A stretch of 64,000 nucleotides of DNA from DASVTR01 sp036382855 (GCA_036382855.1 DASVPO010000007.1:1-64000), one strand, 5' to 3'. Shown: positions 6,618 through 15,365, numbered from the stretch's first letter. Notes: generated from the letters alone by a model not told the origin. Numbers and translations are program-made.

Positions 6618-6690
6618 GGTGGCGTAGCTCAGTTGGCAGAGCAGGCGATCGATAATCGCCCGGTCGCAAGTTCGATTCTTGCCGCCACCA
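6618..6690 (+). tRNA. tRNA-Ile(GAT) with C33
   Basis: Acceptor GGTGGCG/CGCCACC; stem GGCGA/TCGCC; loop TCGATAA gives GAT with C33. Discriminator A, no CCA. Third tRNA here with C33. Confidence 0.87.
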
Positions 6691-6700
6691 TTAAATGGAA

Positions 6701-6784
6701 GGATGAAGTAGGAACGATGAACGATGAATGACAGGCAAGCTCCGAATACTTCATCGCTGCCGCGTTCCGACTTCATCGTTGCTT
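6701..6784. repeat. Intergenic palindrome between Ile and Cys tRNAs
   Basis: GGAACGATGAACGATGAA words on the left are mirrored by TTCATCG words on the right. The centre carries GACAGGCAAGCT, the exact complement of the centre of the palindrome near 14060. Confidence 0.75.
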
Positions 6785-6786
6785 TC

Positions 6787-6859
6787 GCGCGCGTAGCCGA
6801 GCGGGGTCAGGCGCTGGTCTGCAAAACCAGAGACGTGAGTTCAAATCTCATCGCGTGCT
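6787..6859 (+). tRNA. tRNA-Cys(GCA), second copy
   Basis: Acceptor GCGCGCG/CGCGTGC; stem CTGGT/ACCAG; loop CTGCAAA gives GCA. Discriminator T is the canonical Cys identity base. Last gene of the array. Confidence 0.9.
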
Positions 6860-6926
6860 TTGAAGTTTTTATTAACGCTGATGCAATGCAGCGTCAGCTT
6901 AATCCATCGGAAAGGAGGAAGCGAAG

Positions 6927-7475
6927 ATGGTTCTCTCAAGAAAAGTTTTGCTGTTGAACGCTTCATACGAGCCGCTCGGCACGATTGATGTCCCGCGCGC
7001 CGTGCGGCTGGTGTGGAAGCAGGCGGCGCAGGCCGTCGAGATTGATGCGACGCGCGTGTTGCGCTCACAGCATTTCGTCTTTGAAGTGCCGAGCGTTGTA
7101 CGGCTTGTCGAGTACATAGACGTACGCAAGCGCCGGCGCGATGCGGGCAAGCAACGCATACGCATTATGGCGCGCGACAAGATGCGCTGCCAGTATTGCG
7201 GCACGAAGGGCACGCAGTTTGAGCTGACGCTGGACCACATCATCCCGCGTTCGCGCGGCGGCCATTCAGACCCGGAGAACCTTTGCGCCGCCTGCAAGCT
7301 CTGCAACCAACGCAAGGGCGACCGCACGCCGGACGAAGCGCGTATGCCGCTGCTTGCAACTCCGAGCGCGCTCCGCTACGGACTCGATAAGGCTATGCTC
7401 CGCCACTACGCCTCGTCGCGCCCCGAATGGCGGCCCTACCTCTTCCTCGATAGAGAGGAAGAAGCCGTGGCTTAA
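6927..7475 (+). CDS. HNH endonuclease
   Basis: The 182-aa protein has a zinc-binding HNH core: CQYCG near residue 90, LDHIIPRSRGG as the catalytic beta-beta-alpha segment, then the second Cys pair CKLCNQRKGD. An AAAGGAGG ribosome site 8 bases before the ATG fixes the start. The N-terminal 80 residues (KVLLLNASYEPLGTI) are the conserved module seen in a widespread bacterial HNH family (McrA-like, COG1403); its cellular job is not established. It follows the tRNA array by 67 bases and ends in a palindrome. No neighbour suggests a restriction system. Confidence 0.9.
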   Translation: MVLSRKVLLLNASYEPLGTIDVPRAVRLVWKQAAQAVEIDATRVLRSQHFVFEVPSVVRLVEYIDVRKRRRDAGKQRIRIMARDKMRCQYCGTKGTQFELTLDHIIPRSRGGHSDPENLCAACKLCNQRKGDRTPDEARMPLLATPSALRYGLDKAMLRHYASSRPEWRPYLFLDREEEAVA

Positions 7476-7479
7476 AATG

Positions 7480-7559
7480 GCAGAATTCAGAAGCTCGGAT
7501 TTCAAGAATCAGATTTTCTGTTCTTCCGATTCAAGACTTTCGGAGCTTCTGAATTCTGC
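7480..7559. repeat. Palindrome after the HNH gene, possible bidirectional terminator
   Basis: Perfect 17-bp arms GCAGAATTCAGAAGCTC (7480-7496) and its complement (7543-7559), flanked by AAAATG on the left and TTTT on the right. It may terminate the HNH transcript. Confidence 0.7.
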
Positions 7560-7640
7560 TTTTCACAAGGTACTGAAGTTGTCAGTTCTGGAATTTAAGA
7601 TGTTGGATGAGCCAGTAGGGGGAACTACATGCAGAGACAG

Positions 7641-7681
7641 AATGTCCACAGTCAAGACGATAGCTCCTGACTGTGGACATT
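7641..7681. repeat. Perfect 14-bp inverted repeat
   Basis: AATGTCCACAGTCA (7641-7654) and TGACTGTGGACATT (7668-7681) enclose a 13-nt loop. It lies just downstream of the minus-strand peptidase gene and may act as its terminator. Confidence 0.6.
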
Positions 7682-7716
7682 AGAGTTTGGAGTTTAGAGT
7701 TCAGACTTTCCCGTTT

Positions 7717-8430
7717 TCATGCGAAGAGGGCGCTGCGCGTTCGCGGCCCGACTTTGCCGTCTACCGTCAGGTTGTTGGATTTTTGAAAAGCCTTGATGGC
7801 GTCAGCCGTCTTCTTGCCGAAGATGCCGTCAACTTCATTCTCAGGCAGGAGTCCGAGCGCGGCTAAGCGTTCCTGTATGAAGCGGACATCGCTGCCGTTA
7901 TCTTTTAGGGATAAGACACGAGGTTGGGGCGGCTGCTTGGTGCTCGTCGTTCTGGTCTTGACGACCGCTTTGTCGAGGCGTTCGGTGGCTTCTTTCCAGA
8001 CCGCGTCGAGCCCGCCTTTTTTGTAGAGACGGCTGCAATCCGCGATGGTCATTCCGGGAAGCTGTACGTGCGGCTTATCAATAAACTTCTTCCAGTTGCC
8101 GCCCCACTCAAGTCCGCGTTTGACGGCTTCCGCGCCGATGGCGACGAAGGTAGAGTTGGCCGTGAAATCCGGCTTGCCGTTGACAAACGGGCAGAGGTCA
8201 ACAGCGAGGCCGTAGTTATGGTTGGATTGTCCGCCGCGTGCGTTTGTGACGCGCGGCCCCGGTTTGCTGCGACCTTGCGCGTAGAGGGCATCCTGTTCTC
8301 CGATGGTCCTGAGGCCCTGCACGACTTCAACCTGTATGCCGCGCTGCGCGAAAGCTTCAATCAGGTCGCGGATGCGCTTGCTCAATTCGGGGTGCACTTT
8401 CTCCAAACGCTTTTCTGAAGTGGGGTTCAT
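7717..8430 (-). CDS. Endolysin-like M15 peptidase with C-terminal peptidoglycan-binding domain
   Basis: The 237-aa protein starts with an M15C-type L-Ala-D-Glu/D-Ala peptidase fold: zinc motif region SNHNYGLAVDLCPF (residues about 88-102), second ligand region KPHVQLPG (near 143). After a basic linker it ends in a PG_binding_1 domain (LKDNGSDVRFIQERL ... DGIFGKKTADAIKAFQ). There is no signal peptide, as in phage or holin-dependent endolysins, so export would need another route. Its position beside the HNH gene and tRNA array could mark a phage remnant, but no structural phage genes are present. Confidence 0.85.
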   Translation of the reverse strand: MNPTSEKRLEKVHPELSKRIRDLIEAFAQRGIQVEVVQGLRTIGEQDALYAQGRSKPGPRVTNARGGQSNHNYGLAVDLCPFVNGKPDFTANSTFVAIGAEAVKRGLEWGGNWKKFIDKPHVQLPGMTIADCSRLYKKGGLDAVWKEATERLDKAVVKTRTTSTKQPPQPRVLSLKDNGSDVRFIQERLAALGLLPENEVDGIFGKKTADAIKAFQKSNNLTVDGKVGPRTRSALFA

Positions 8431-8900
8431 CGAATCAGTTCTCCTATCCGTTAAAAGGGAATTAAGTTCGGGCAGTCAACTATTTGCGGGCGAAAAGCTC
8501 TGGCCGCCCGGTGGCAGGTTCACGAAGCCAAAACCGGCGCGGGCAGATTATCCGAGATGGCTGGCCCACGGCAAGGATTATTTGCAGACGCGAAGCGGTG
8601 CGGTGTCTTCTTACGTTGCGGTCAAACTGGGGCTTGACAGCGGGGCCGGCCGCGCGTAAACTTTCAGGCACTTGGACAGTTTTGGAAGGCTGTGCTCGCG
8701 TAGTTTCTCTTTCACTTGAAACTGCATGCGGGAGAAGAGTCCAACACTGAGGCTCTCTACAGTCCGTCGGTGAACGTACGCACCGTTTCCACAAAATGTG
8801 CCGGAGCTTTCCGGCACGAACGACGCGCCCCACAGGGCACATGCCCGCGTGGGGCGATGTTGTATTCGGGCAAGGCTTTTTCCCCGCCTCAAATTAATTC
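8431..8900. other. Intergenic region with two hairpins
   Basis: No supportable gene. Two hairpins stand out: GTGCCGGA (8798-8805) with TCCGGCAC (8810-8817), and CGCCCCAC (8826-8833) with GTGGGGCG (8849-8856), which encloses GGGCA/TGCCC. Their role is unknown. Confidence 0.5.
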
Positions 8901-9197
8901 TCAAGCTTCGTCAACGAAATCAACAGACACGACATGCTCGCTGATTGTGCGTCCGAAGTCTGCGGCGATGACGTGTTCGGGATGAACGGAATAGGCTTCA
9001 AGCGCTGCGCGGTCGCGGAAGACGACGACCAGCCCTGTGTCGTAAGAGCGCGGCAACCGCAACACGTCGAAGCCTATGTTGAAGCTCACAATCTCAGGAA
9101 TGAGCGCGGGCAATCGCCTGAGCCGCGCGACATGCTCCTCGCGCACGGCCTGCTCTATATCAGCTTTATACTTCCAGACAACAATATGAGTCAGCAT
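8901..9197 (-). CDS. Dabb-domain (stress-responsive alpha/beta-barrel) protein
   Basis: I start the gene at ATG 9197 (MLTHIVVWKYK), because Dabb proteins begin with this strand. A longer frame to 9236 adds 13 residues without support. The 98-aa product has the ferredoxin-like dimeric barrel pattern: HIVVWKYK at the start, LPALIPEIVSFNIGFDV in the middle, DTGLVVVFRDRAALEAYSVHPEH near the end. Family members are small cytoplasmic proteins of mixed or unknown function. Confidence 0.85.
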   Translation of the reverse strand: MLTHIVVWKYKADIEQAVREEHVARLRRLPALIPEIVSFNIGFDVLRLPRSYDTGLVVVFRDRAALEAYSVHPEHVIAADFGRTISEHVVSVDFVDEA

Positions 9198-9276
9198 ACG
9201 AAGTCGCTCTTCTGCAACCAGACATTGAACAGTCAAACTGCGTTCGGGTTTTATTAAACGCTTCTTTGCTTACCGC

Positions 9277-11439
9277 CTACTTCAGGTATTTGTCAAACCA
9301 CGCGAGAGTTCTTTCCAACGCATCTTGGCGATGGCGCGGCTCTCGAAAGCCGTGGCCCTCGCGCGGGTAGCGCACCAGCACAGCGTCTATACCGCGACGG
9401 CGCAGGGCCATGTACATCTCCTCTGCCTGCGTGATATGCACGTCGTTATCCTGCTCGCCGTGTAGAAAGAGCGTGGACGTCTGCGCGGCCTTCACGTAGC
9501 GCAGCGGCGACCAGCGCCAGAGCAGATCGAAATCGTCCCACGGAAAGCCGCCAAACTCCGCGTGAATCAAATCCTGGTAGAGCGAGGTCGCGTAGAAGCT
9601 AACGAGGTTGCTGACTGAAGCAACGGAAACGGCCGCTTTGAATCTGGGCGTCTGCGTAATAATCCAGTTGGTCATAAAGCCGCCGTAGGAGCCGCCCGTC
9701 ACGCCCAAGCGGTCGGCGTCAATCCAAGCGCGCGTGCGCAGGGCTTCGTCCAGACCCATCATCAAATCACGAAAATCTCCGCCGCCCCACTCGCGCAGAG
9801 TGCCGTCGGAAAACCTCTGGCCGTAGCCGCTCGACCCGCGCGGGTTAAGATACAGCACAGCGTAGCCGCGCGCCGCATAGGCTTGAAAGCTGGCATTAAA
9901 AGCGTAGCCGTACATGCCGTGCGGCCCGCCGTGAATGCTCAGGATGAGCGGGTAGCGCTGGCCCTCGCGAAAGCCGACGGGCTTCATCAGCCAGCCCTGC
10001 ACAGTAGTTCCATCAAAGCTCTTGAAACGAATCTCTTCCGGCTCGACGAGAGCGGTTGAGCGTATCAGCGAATCGTTGTGCGCGCTCACGCGACGGACGG
10101 GAAGGCCGCTTGCAGAAGTTATCCAGACTTCCGCAGGGCTAACGGCGTCGCTCAGCGTGAAGGCAATCGTTGCCGCGCGACCTGTTCCTTCAACGCCGTC
10201 GTCCGATGAAGTTCGTGCCGTACTGATGCTGAAGCCGCCGATTTGAAAAGGGCGCGGCGGCGCAACCATGAGCGCGTCCGTGAAACGAACCGGCGGAGCA
10301 TTGCGCACGACCATGCGCGGCTCTCGCTCACCGCTGATGCCTATTGAATAAACGTGTGTTCGCCCCTGATCTCCGGCGAGGAAAAAGATAGTGCGGCTAC
10401 CGGGCGACCAGCGGGGCGAGCGCGCGCGGCGGTCCTGCGCGGCCGTTAACTCGCGTCCTCTTCCGCCCTCCGCGTCAATCACCCAGACGTGCGTGTCTTC
10501 CGCCACGCTGTCTATCGTCGTGATGTCGCGGGTCGTCGCCGTGTAAGCTATCCACTTGCCGTCGGGCGACCACTGCGGCTCGTACTCGCACCCTTGCGTC
10601 TGCGTCAACTGGCGCACGCGACCCTGAGTGTCAACGGCGAAGATGTCCGAGTTGTTGTTTGCTTCAGGGTCGGGCTCATGGTTTGAGAGAAAGGCAATCT
10701 CGCTGCCCTGCGGATTCCAGGAAAGCGCGTGGTCGTAAAACTGCCCGGAGGTGAGTTGGCGCGGCTGCGCTCTCTCCGCGGGCGCGTCCAAATCAACGAG
10801 CCAGACGTGCGTCCGCGCACGGTCGGAAAAAGACGTGCGGCCCTTATACTGAATGCGGTCTATGACACGCGGGTCGTCGCGCGTTGCTCCGCCCGTCGCT
10901 CCACCCGTCGCAACGCTCTCGCTCTCATCTTCGCCGGCCGAGATGAATGCAATGCGCCGCGAATCCGGCGACCAACAGAAACTCTCGCCCGCGTAGGCGA
11001 TATGAAAATTGACTCCGCGAACGGAGGCGACGAGACGCGGCTGTCGCTCCGTTAAAGAGACAACGTAGATGCCAGCTTGCCCTTCACGCGTGGAGAGAAA
11101 AGCGACGCGCCTGCCATCCGGCGACCAGCGCGGACTCGATGCGCTCCAATCACCCGTGAGTAGCGGCGCAGACGAAAAGCGCGTGCTCGTGGGCGTCTGT
11201 CTTCCGATTCGTGCTAACCAGAGAACGGTGCGCGTCGCATCGCGGTCGCTCGTCGCCACCGTATAGACGACCCATTCACCATCCGGCGAGATTTGCGCAT
11301 CAGCGACATTCGCCACACGCAGCACATCCGTTGGCGTCATCCCGCGCCGCACCTGCCCGCTAGCAGGTTGGGCGCTTAAAACAAATAGGCCGCTCAAACA
11401 GGTAATGAAAACTATCGCTTTCGACATTGAAGCCCACAT
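9277..11439 (-). CDS. Secreted prolyl oligopeptidase-family (S9) peptidase
   Basis: I chose ATG 11439, preceded by GAAGGTG, giving 720 aa with a signal peptide (AIVFITCLSGLFVLSAQPASG). The N-terminal two thirds form a WD/PD40-like beta-propeller with repeated SPDG(K/R) motifs. The C-terminal third is the alpha/beta hydrolase: nucleophile GGSYGG (Ser about 584), Asp in HGEQDNDV (about 664), His in EGHGF (about 696). It probably acts as an aminoacyl- or dipeptidyl-peptidase in the periplasm. The frame stays open upstream to 11505, but that extension is hydrophilic and would place residues before the signal peptide. Confidence 0.93.
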   Translation of the reverse strand: MWASMSKAIVFITCLSGLFVLSAQPASGQVRRGMTPTDVLRVANVADAQISPDGEWVVYTVATSDRDATRTVLWLARIGRQTPTSTRFSSAPLLTGDWSASSPRWSPDGRRVAFLSTREGQAGIYVVSLTERQPRLVASVRGVNFHIAYAGESFCWSPDSRRIAFISAGEDESESVATGGATGGATRDDPRVIDRIQYKGRTSFSDRARTHVWLVDLDAPAERAQPRQLTSGQFYDHALSWNPQGSEIAFLSNHEPDPEANNNSDIFAVDTQGRVRQLTQTQGCEYEPQWSPDGKWIAYTATTRDITTIDSVAEDTHVWVIDAEGGRGRELTAAQDRRARSPRWSPGSRTIFFLAGDQGRTHVYSIGISGEREPRMVVRNAPPVRFTDALMVAPPRPFQIGGFSISTARTSSDDGVEGTGRAATIAFTLSDAVSPAEVWITSASGLPVRRVSAHNDSLIRSTALVEPEEIRFKSFDGTTVQGWLMKPVGFREGQRYPLILSIHGGPHGMYGYAFNASFQAYAARGYAVLYLNPRGSSGYGQRFSDGTLREWGGGDFRDLMMGLDEALRTRAWIDADRLGVTGGSYGGFMTNWIITQTPRFKAAVSVASVSNLVSFYATSLYQDLIHAEFGGFPWDDFDLLWRWSPLRYVKAAQTSTLFLHGEQDNDVHITQAEEMYMALRRRGIDAVLVRYPREGHGFREPRHRQDALERTLAWFDKYLK

Positions 11440-11494
11440 AACACCTTCGCGCCCTCTGTCTTTATTTTCTCCGCGCCTTTGCGTGAAACTGCCT

Positions 11495-11872
11495 TTACAA
11501 TCCATTGACCACCCTCACAATCCCATCCTTAATAAGCTCCACATTAAAATTAATCAGCAATCCAAGCCGCTTTCCAGTCAGCCGCAAGTATGTGAGCAAC
11601 TGCTTTCGATGCAACGGAGAAAGCGCCTCGATTGATTTAATCTCAACGATGACTTTATCACCGACGATTAAGTCTGCCCGAAAACCGACTTCCATTCGAA
11701 TCGTCTCGTAGACAACAGGCAGAGCTTGTTGCCGGTGTGCTTTGATGCCGCGCCCGTTCAACTCGTAAGCGAGCGTAGTTTCGTAGACGGATTCGAGCAG
11801 TCCGGGACCGAGTGTCGTGTGAATTTTGTAAGCTGCGTTGACGATTTCTCTGGCGAGTTCGTTCTCGGTCAT
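11495..11872 (-). CDS. GxxExxY family protein
   Basis: The 125-aa protein has the defining motif GPGLLESVYE (residues about 22-31) and a PD-(D/E)XK-like core with FRADLIVGDKVIVEIKS. Start ATG 11872 (MTENELARE) matches the family length; an upstream ATG adds six residues. The family is common in environmental bacteria, is often found as scattered single genes, and has no known function. It lies upstream of the S9 peptidase on the same strand, with 55 bases between them. Confidence 0.9.
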   Translation of the reverse strand: MTENELAREIVNAAYKIHTTLGPGLLESVYETTLAYELNGRGIKAHRQQALPVVYETIRMEVGFRADLIVGDKVIVEIKSIEALSPLHRKQLLTYLRLTGKRLGLLINFNVELIKDGIVRVVNGL

Positions 11873-11938
11873 GGGGCTAGTTTCACGCAAAGGCGCGAAG
11901 AAAGAAAGACAAAAGGCGCAAGGGATTGAAAGTCGGCG

Positions 11939-13444
11939 TTACGTCATAGGTGTGGATGAAAGTTGAGAGAGTTGGTCGTTGAGAAGTAGCCAGACGCGGC
12001 GGATGTGTTCTTCGGTGGTGCGTATGTTGCCGATGGCGAGGCGGAGTGTGAACAGGTCGTTGAGGCGTGTGTGGGAGAGGTAGGCTGCGCCGTTTGCGTT
12101 GACGTTGTTCATCAGGGTTTCGTTGAGTGTGTCGAGGCGTGTGGCGCGGGCTCCGGGTGTCTCGTTTTCTCTGGGAGGGCAGGCGCGGAAGCAGACGAGG
12201 CTGAAGGGGACGGGGGCGAGCAGTTGCCAGTCAGTCGAGTCTTTAACCCAGGAGGCGAAGAGGCGTGCGAGGCGGCAGTGTTCACGGATGCGGGAGGCGA
12301 GGCCGTCGTGGCCGAAGTAGCGCAGGATCATCCAGAGCTTGAGGGCGCGGAAGCGGCGGCCGAGTTGGATGCCGTAGTCCATGCCGTTGCGGACGGTTTC
12401 GCTCTCGCTGGTGCGCAGGTATTCGGGCACGAGCGAGAAGGCACGGCGAAGGAGTCCCATGTGGCGGCAGTAGAGGACGGAGAGGTCGAAGGGCGTGAAG
12501 AGCCATTTGTGCGGATTGGTGACGAGCGAATCGGCGCGCTGGCAGCCTTCCATCAATGGCTGCAATTCGGGGACGAGCATGGCCGAACCCGCGTAGGCAG
12601 CGTCAACGTGAAGCCAGATATCGTGCTGCTGGCAGAGGTCTGCAATCAATGGCACGGGGTCAATGCTGCTGGTGGATGTTGTGCCGACGGTGGCGACGAC
12701 GCAGAGCGGCACATGGCCGTCTGTTATGTCTGATGCGATTGAACTTTTGAGCGCTTCCGCGTCCATACGGAACTCTGCATCGGTCGCGACTTTGCAGAGC
12801 GAGCGCTGTCCGAGCCCGAGTGTGATGACGGCTTTTTCGATGGACGAGTGGGCCTGTTCGGAGACGTAAACGCGCAGGAGCGGCAGGTCAGCGCGCCCAC
12901 TCATACCGTCTTCGCGGATGCGCAAGTTTAACTTTTCGCGGGCGGCGGCGATGGCGTGCATGCTTGAGACGGAGGCAGTGTCGTAGATGATGCCCTCAAA
13001 CTCTTCCGGCAGATTCATCAACTGCCGCAGCCATGAGAGCGCAACTTCTTCGAGTTCCGTCGAGGCGGGCGAGGTGCGCCAGAGCATGGCTTTCATGTCG
13101 AAGGCGGCGCTCAGCATCTCACCGAAAATGCCGGGCGCGGACGTGGATGTTGAGAAGTAGGCGAAGAAAGAGGGATGACTCCAGTGCGTGAGCGCCGGAA
13201 CGATGAGACGGTCGAGGTCTGCCAGAATCTCTTCCATACTCTCGCCTGCCGAGGGCGGCGCTGCTGGAAGCTGGCCTGTAAGCTCGCCCGGCTTTATCTG
13301 CGAGAGGACTGGAAACTCCTCTATGCGCTCGAAGTAGCTGCTTATCCAGTCAACGATTTTGTAGCCGTAGCGACGAAATTCGTCGGCGCTCATGTCGCCA
13401 GCGGGCGGCGCGAAGCCGTTCGCTCTCGTGTCTGCGTTGCTCAT
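11939..13444 (-). CDS. PLP-dependent group II decarboxylase (aromatic amino acid type)
   Basis: Start ATG 13444 (MSNADTRANG) is set by the AAAAGGAC ribosome site; the open frame extends 57 codons further into the neighbouring gene and is not used. The 501-aa enzyme has the family order: THWSHPSFFAYF near residue 90, GTTSTSSIDP around 270, HVDAAYAGSA with the PLP-contacting Asp, and the PLP lysine in NPHKWL (near 325). It likely decarboxylates an aromatic amino acid (Trp, Tyr, Phe or Dopa); the substrate cannot be fixed from sequence. Cytoplasmic homodimer in the family. Confidence 0.92.
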   Translation of the reverse strand: MSNADTRANGFAPPAGDMSADEFRRYGYKIVDWISSYFERIEEFPVLSQIKPGELTGQLPAAPPSAGESMEEILADLDRLIVPALTHWSHPSFFAYFSTSTSAPGIFGEMLSAAFDMKAMLWRTSPASTELEEVALSWLRQLMNLPEEFEGIIYDTASVSSMHAIAAAREKLNLRIREDGMSGRADLPLLRVYVSEQAHSSIEKAVITLGLGQRSLCKVATDAEFRMDAEALKSSIASDITDGHVPLCVVATVGTTSTSSIDPVPLIADLCQQHDIWLHVDAAYAGSAMLVPELQPLMEGCQRADSLVTNPHKWLFTPFDLSVLYCRHMGLLRRAFSLVPEYLRTSESETVRNGMDYGIQLGRRFRALKLWMILRYFGHDGLASRIREHCRLARLFASWVKDSTDWQLLAPVPFSLVCFRACPPRENETPGARATRLDTLNETLMNNVNANGAAYLSHTRLNDLFTLRLAIGNIRTTEEHIRRVWLLLNDQLSQLSSTPMT

Positions 13445-13481
13445 TGGCGAGTCCTTTTGTTGGTTGAACGCGCGAGCGTCA

Positions 13482-14012
13482 TCAGGCTTCCGACTTTCGC
13501 GCGAGCGTGCCTTGAAAGATGCGCTTAATCTGCTCGACGACTTCGACGGGTGTGCTAGCGACTGTGACCATCTCGCCGCCGAGTTTGCGGAAGAAGGCAA
13601 CGGCTGCTTCGTCATCGGTCAGGAGAATGACGCGGCGTGGCACGGGTGCTTTCAGCGCGAGTGCTATTTCGGAGACAGTGCCGGGGCCGCTTGCGCCGCA
13701 GGCGACGACGACGTGGCTGGAAAGCACGTTGATGTTGTTGCGAGCGTTGCCCATGCCTGTGAAGATGACCACGTCGAGGTGTTCGGAGACGGAGCCTGCG
13801 GCGGCGTCTGCGGTCGGAAGGATGCCGATGGTCAGGCTTCCCGCGACGCGTTTCGCGCCCTCGTTGACAGCCTTCATCACACCGGCCCTGCGGCCGCCGC
13901 TCAACACAACCCACTGCTCGCGCGCCAGCAACTCGCCAAGCTCGCGAGCATTCTCCTCATCAAGCGCGCTCGCACGTCCCGCGCCGAGAACACCGACGAC
14001 AAATCTGCTCAT
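13482..14012 (-). CDS. TIGR00725-like / LOG-type nucleotide-binding protein
   Basis: The 176-aa protein (ATG 14012, MSRFVVGVLGAG) has the SLOG Rossmann-like pattern: VVLSGGRRAGVMKAVNEGAK for phosphate binding and CGASGPGTVSEIALAL in place of the PGGxGTxxE motif of LOG phosphoribohydrolases. Family TIGR00725 proteins resemble cytokinin-activating LOG enzymes, but function is unproven. It ends 37 bases upstream of the decarboxylase start on the same strand, so the two may be cotranscribed. Confidence 0.82.
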   Translation of the reverse strand: MSRFVVGVLGAGRASALDEENARELGELLAREQWVVLSGGRRAGVMKAVNEGAKRVAGSLTIGILPTADAAAGSVSEHLDVVIFTGMGNARNNINVLSSHVVVACGASGPGTVSEIALALKAPVPRRVILLTDDEAAVAFFRKLGGEMVTVASTPVEVVEQIKRIFQGTLARKSEA

Positions 14013-14029
14013 CTGAGTAAGAGATAACG

Positions 14030-14124
14030 ATGAACGCGGAACGATGAACGATGAAGTGGAAGCAGCTTGCCTGTCCTGCATCGCTGCCGCGTTACGCGTT
14101 CATCGTTCATCGTTCCGCGTTCAT
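14030..14124. repeat. Perfect 26-bp-arm intergenic palindrome
   Basis: The left arm 14030-14055 (ATGAACGCGGAACGATGAAC...) is the exact complement of 14099-14124. The centre contains AGCTTGCCTGTC. It lies between the TIGR00725-like gene and the aldo/keto reductase gene. Confidence 0.9.
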
Positions 14125-14129
14125 ACTTC

Positions 14130-15077
14130 CTACGCCGCCAGTTCGTCGAGCGGCGGAAACTTGTGTTGTTTGCGTCCGGGCGGGCCGTCGAAACGCTTGG
14201 AGGTCTTGTAGAGTTCAAAGTGTCCGTCGGCTGCTTCGGGAGCGCAGCGTGTGCGCAGGGCTTGCATCTCTCTGGAAGTCATCGGCACGAAGTCTGCGGC
14301 GATGCGCAGGTTCTGTCGCAGCACTTTGAGGGAATCAATGCCGCTGACGGTTGATGCGACGGGCAGACTCATGGCATAGCGCAGGGCTTCCGCCGGAGTG
14401 ATGACGCGCTTTCTGACAGGCTCGCCCAACCCTCCCATGCTCTTCATGCCGAGCGGTGCTAACCCTCGCCGGTTAAGCTCCGGCAAGACCTGTTGCTCGA
14501 AGCTGCGGAAGGTGGCGTCGAAGCAGTTTAAGGGCAACTGCACAGTGTCGAACGGGTAATCGTAAGCGAGCATGCGCAGGTGAATGGCGGGGTCTTTGTG
14601 GCCCGTGAAGCCGACGAAGCGGACGAGACCTGCGGCGCGTGCTTCGTCTAAGGCTTCGATGACGCCGCCCTTCGCGAAGTGAAGCTCAGGGTCGTTGTCG
14701 TGTACGACTTCGTGGACTTGCCAGAGGTCTAGGTAGTCTGTCTTCAAACGCCGCAGCGATTCTTTCAACTGCCGCAGCGCGGTCTTCTTATCGCGCCCGT
14801 GCGTGCAGACTTTCGTCATCAGGAAGACCTGCTGGCGTCGTCCCTCAAGGGCTTGGCCCATCCACTCTTCACTCTTGCCGTCGTGATACTCCCAGGCGTT
14901 ATCCATAAAGGTCAAGCCCGCATCAATCGCTTCATGGACGATGCGCGCGGCCTCGCGCACGCTCTTCGCCATCCCTATGTGGTAGCCGCCGAGCGCCAGC
15001 GCAGAGACTTCCACGCCCGTCCGCCCCAAAGCGCGGCGCGGTATCTCCCCGAAACTACTGCTCCTTGATGTCGCCAT
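14130..15077 (-). CDS. Aldo/keto reductase
   Basis: Start ATG 15077 (MATSRSSSFGE) follows AGGGAGA; the frame extends 19 codons upstream without support. The 315-aa TIM-barrel protein carries the AKR tetrad: Asp and Tyr in FMDNAWEYHDGKSEE, Lys in FLMTKVCTHGRD, His in DLWQVHEVV. The C-terminal region has the NADPH-binding pattern (GIDSLKVLRQNLRIA). It resembles bacterial family AKR proteins of unknown substrate that end with a short Cys-containing tail. Confidence 0.92.
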   Translation of the reverse strand: MATSRSSSFGEIPRRALGRTGVEVSALALGGYHIGMAKSVREAARIVHEAIDAGLTFMDNAWEYHDGKSEEWMGQALEGRRQQVFLMTKVCTHGRDKKTALRQLKESLRRLKTDYLDLWQVHEVVHDNDPELHFAKGGVIEALDEARAAGLVRFVGFTGHKDPAIHLRMLAYDYPFDTVQLPLNCFDATFRSFEQQVLPELNRRGLAPLGMKSMGGLGEPVRKRVITPAEALRYAMSLPVASTVSGIDSLKVLRQNLRIAADFVPMTSREMQALRTRCAPEAADGHFELYKTSKRFDGPPGRKQHKFPPLDELAA

Positions 15078-15301
15078 AGCTGTTCTCCCTGTTGCTGCTG
15101 CCGCCTGAGAGGGCCGCCGCCTTGAGAGCGGCAACGCCTCCCTTTAATTCGCAAAACTGAAACGGAGATAGAACTGAAAGCACGGAGTATGACACAGGCC
15201 GCAGCAATGTTGAAGATGCAGGCAGCCGGTCGTCGTCAAACCTACGATTAACCGCAACGCTATCCGATATAGCACCCGCCTTGACAATATAACCGGGCAA
15301 A

Positions 15302-15341
15302 CGAAAAGCGTGGAGACCCGGTTTGAGTCGCCACGCTTTCG
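15302..15341 (-). terminator. Hairpin terminator after the stress-protein gene
   Basis: CGAAAAGCGTGG (15302-15313) pairs with CCACGCTTTCG (15331-15341) with one bulged A. It sits 24 bases past the stop of the minus-strand gene at 15366. Confidence 0.55.
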
Positions 15342-15365
15342 TGCTTCATCTTGACGCGTTAGCTG

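Noticed and set aside
3240..6859. tRNA genes as attachment site of the transposon
   Set aside because: The element lies 17 kb away, with its own target duplication between argH and argR.
12005..14027. Long plus-strand ORFs (for example 12005-12733 and 13392-14027)
   Set aside because: They mirror the PLP decarboxylase and TIGR00725-like genes on the other strand; products are low-complexity and match nothing, as expected for antisense frames in high-GC genes.
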